Below are positions 63,020 to 64,000 of a stretch of DNA of 64,000 nt, piece after piece; positions within the stretch are counted from its first letter, which is position 1; each line of letters starts with the position of its first letter. Made by a program: the position numbers and the translations under genes. Below the pieces are notes generated by a model. That model did no database searches, had not been told where the DNA came from, and saw nothing but the letters and a program-made list of their open reading frames with translations. The stretch comes from Dactylosporangium aurantiacum. Lineage in GTDB: Bacteria > Actinomycetota > Actinomycetes > Mycobacteriales > Micromonosporaceae. The stretch is from the NCBI RefSeq assembly GCF_000716715.1, contig NZ_JNYJ01000042.1, positions 1-64,000 of the forward strand, given 5' to 3'.

Positions 63020-64000
63020 GTGGCGGAAACGACGAGGGAGCCGGCCGGAGCGCTCGATCCCGCCCAGGTCGCTGCCGTTGACACCCTCGCCGGGCTGGCG
63101 CGGCTGCTGCGCCAGCTGCGCCGCCGGGAGGCGCGGCGGCAGGGTGAGCGCGAGCTGACGTACCGGGAGCTGGCCGCCGCCACCGGCTGGTCGAGCTCGG
63201 TGATCGGGGCGTACCTCACCGGCGAGACCCTGCCGCCGACGAACCGGTTCGACGCGCTGATCCAGGCGCTCGGCGCCGGCCCGGCCGAGCAGCGGCTGCT
63301 CGCCACCGCCCGGGACCGGGTCGAGGAGCGGCCGCGCGGCGGCGGGAAGGGCGTGGTGCGACTCGGCGGGCCCGCGCTCGTCGGGCGCTCGGCGGAGCTG
63401 GCGCGGGTCCAGGTGGCCGTGGACGCCACGGTGCGCGGCAGCGGCGGCGCGATGTTCCTGGTCGGCGACGCCGGCATCGGCAAGACGCGGCTGGCCACCG
63501 AGGCGGCGCGGTGCGCGGAGGTCGCCGGGCTGCGGGTGCTCAAGGGCCGGGCCGTGTCGCCGGCCATGCAGTTCCGGCCGCTGCGGGAGGCCGTGCTGCC
63601 GGTGCTGCGCCACGACGGCCCACCCGACGATCCGATGCTGGTGCCGTATCACGCCGCCCTGTCCCGGCTCGTGCCGGAGTGGCGCGCCGCCCGGCCCGAC
63701 GGCGCCGACGGCTCGCTCGTCGTCCTGGCCGAGGCGGTGCTGCGGCTGGCCGTGGCGATCGGCCGGCCGCGGGGCTGCCTGCTGCTGCTGGAGGACCTGC
63801 ACGAGGCCGACCCGGAGACGTTGGCGGTCGTGGAGTACCTGGTCGACAACGTCGCGGCGGAGCACGTGCTGGTCGTGGCGACGGCCCGGCCCGCGCCGGG
63901 CGGCGCGGCCGAGCTGTTCCGGGCGGCCCGCCAGCGGCGCACGGGGCAGCTGGTCACGCTCGGCCCCCTCGACGAGGAGGCGGTCCGCCGGTTGGCGGGC
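63020..64000 (+). CDS. HTH and AAA/STAND-type ATPase transcriptional regulator (partial)
   Basis: 327 codons open to the window edge. An XRE-like HTH near the N-terminus (LTYRELAAATGWSSSVIGAYL) is followed by an ATPase domain: VGRSAELARVQVAV, Walker A GDAGIGKT and Walker B-like LLLLEDLHEADPETL. This is the start of a large LuxR/AfsR-like ATPase regulator; the C-terminal part (LuxR HTH or TPRs) is beyond the edge. GTG 63020 has a purine-rich GGAAGGGGAGG just upstream with tight spacing. It diverges from the hydrogenase operon and could control it. Confidence 0.85.
   Translation, partial: MAETTREPAGALDPAQVAAVDTLAGLARLLRQLRRREARRQGERELTYRELAAATGWSSSVIGAYLTGETLPPTNRFDALIQALGAGPAEQRLLATARDRVEERPRGGGKGVVRLGGPALVGRSAELARVQVAVDATVRGSGGAMFLVGDAGIGKTRLATEAARCAEVAGLRVLKGRAVSPAMQFRPLREAVLPVLRHDGPPDDPMLVPYHAALSRLVPEWRAARPDGADGSLVVLAEAVLRLAVAIGRPRGCLLLLEDLHEADPETLAVVEYLVDNVAAEHVLVVATARPAPGGAAELFRAARQRRTGQLVTLGPLDEEAVRRLAG

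Overview
The window is about 72-75% GC by eye, uses GTG and TTG starts freely, and is packed with TAT-type and Sec-type secreted glycosidases, RICIN-type lectin modules, P450 genes and four-base gene overlaps. This is typical of a filamentous soil actinomycete. The mix (WYL and PucR regulators, LmeA/MmpL pair, group 3b-like hydrogenase, many CBM-bearing hydrolases) fits Micromonosporaceae (Actinoplanes/Dactylosporangium/Micromonospora type) best, but the genus is an inference. No rRNA, tRNA, CRISPR, phage or insertion sequence was seen.

Layout. 1-5195: the tail of a sugar-binding protein, a secreted GH29 alpha-L-fucosidase, and a sigma factor fused through a membrane segment to an arabinose-binding-type (AbfB) domain, with several operator-like palindromes between them, then a small secreted protein. 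5241-9519: a RecD2 helicase, a lipoprotein gene broken by an in-frame amber codon, and a CcdA/TlpA thiol-redox pair. 9560-14598 (minus): a two-component system with an LmeA-like lipid-binding protein and an MmpL exporter. 14706-17508: a ferredoxin-reductase fusion coupled to a P450. 17644-19335: a decayed PhoD phosphatase gene and an orphan SUKH protein. 19388-24072: GH5 endoglucanase, PHB-depolymerase-like esterase (both with RICIN domains) and a divergent alpha-amylase. 24105-31741: WYL regulator and divergent ABC exporter, PucR-type regulator, alpha/beta hydrolase, CapA-like protein, a double SpoIIAA-like protein and Hsp20. 31926-40280: a secreted beta-helix protein, a fused hydantoinase/oxoprolinase, a SHOCT protein and a P2-type cation ATPase.

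40340-52018 (minus) is a nine-gene operon read from 52018 downward: peptide-type ABC importer (binding protein, two permeases, one double ATPase), an unknown TIM-barrel-like protein, an RpiR regulator, MurQ etherase, a BadF-type amino-sugar kinase, and a secreted GH20 hexosaminidase. Together these make a plausible route for importing and catabolising MurNAc/GlcNAc-containing wall fragments without a PTS. Its leader can fold into a three-way junction that overlaps the start region.

52875-62731 (minus) is a hydrogenase operon: hypF-hypC-hypD-hypE, then the four subunits of a group 3b-like [NiFe] hydrogenase with a non-canonical cyclic-nucleotide-fold protein inserted between two subunits, then the maturation protease. 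hypA and hypB are not in the window. The right edge cuts an HTH/ATPase regulator.
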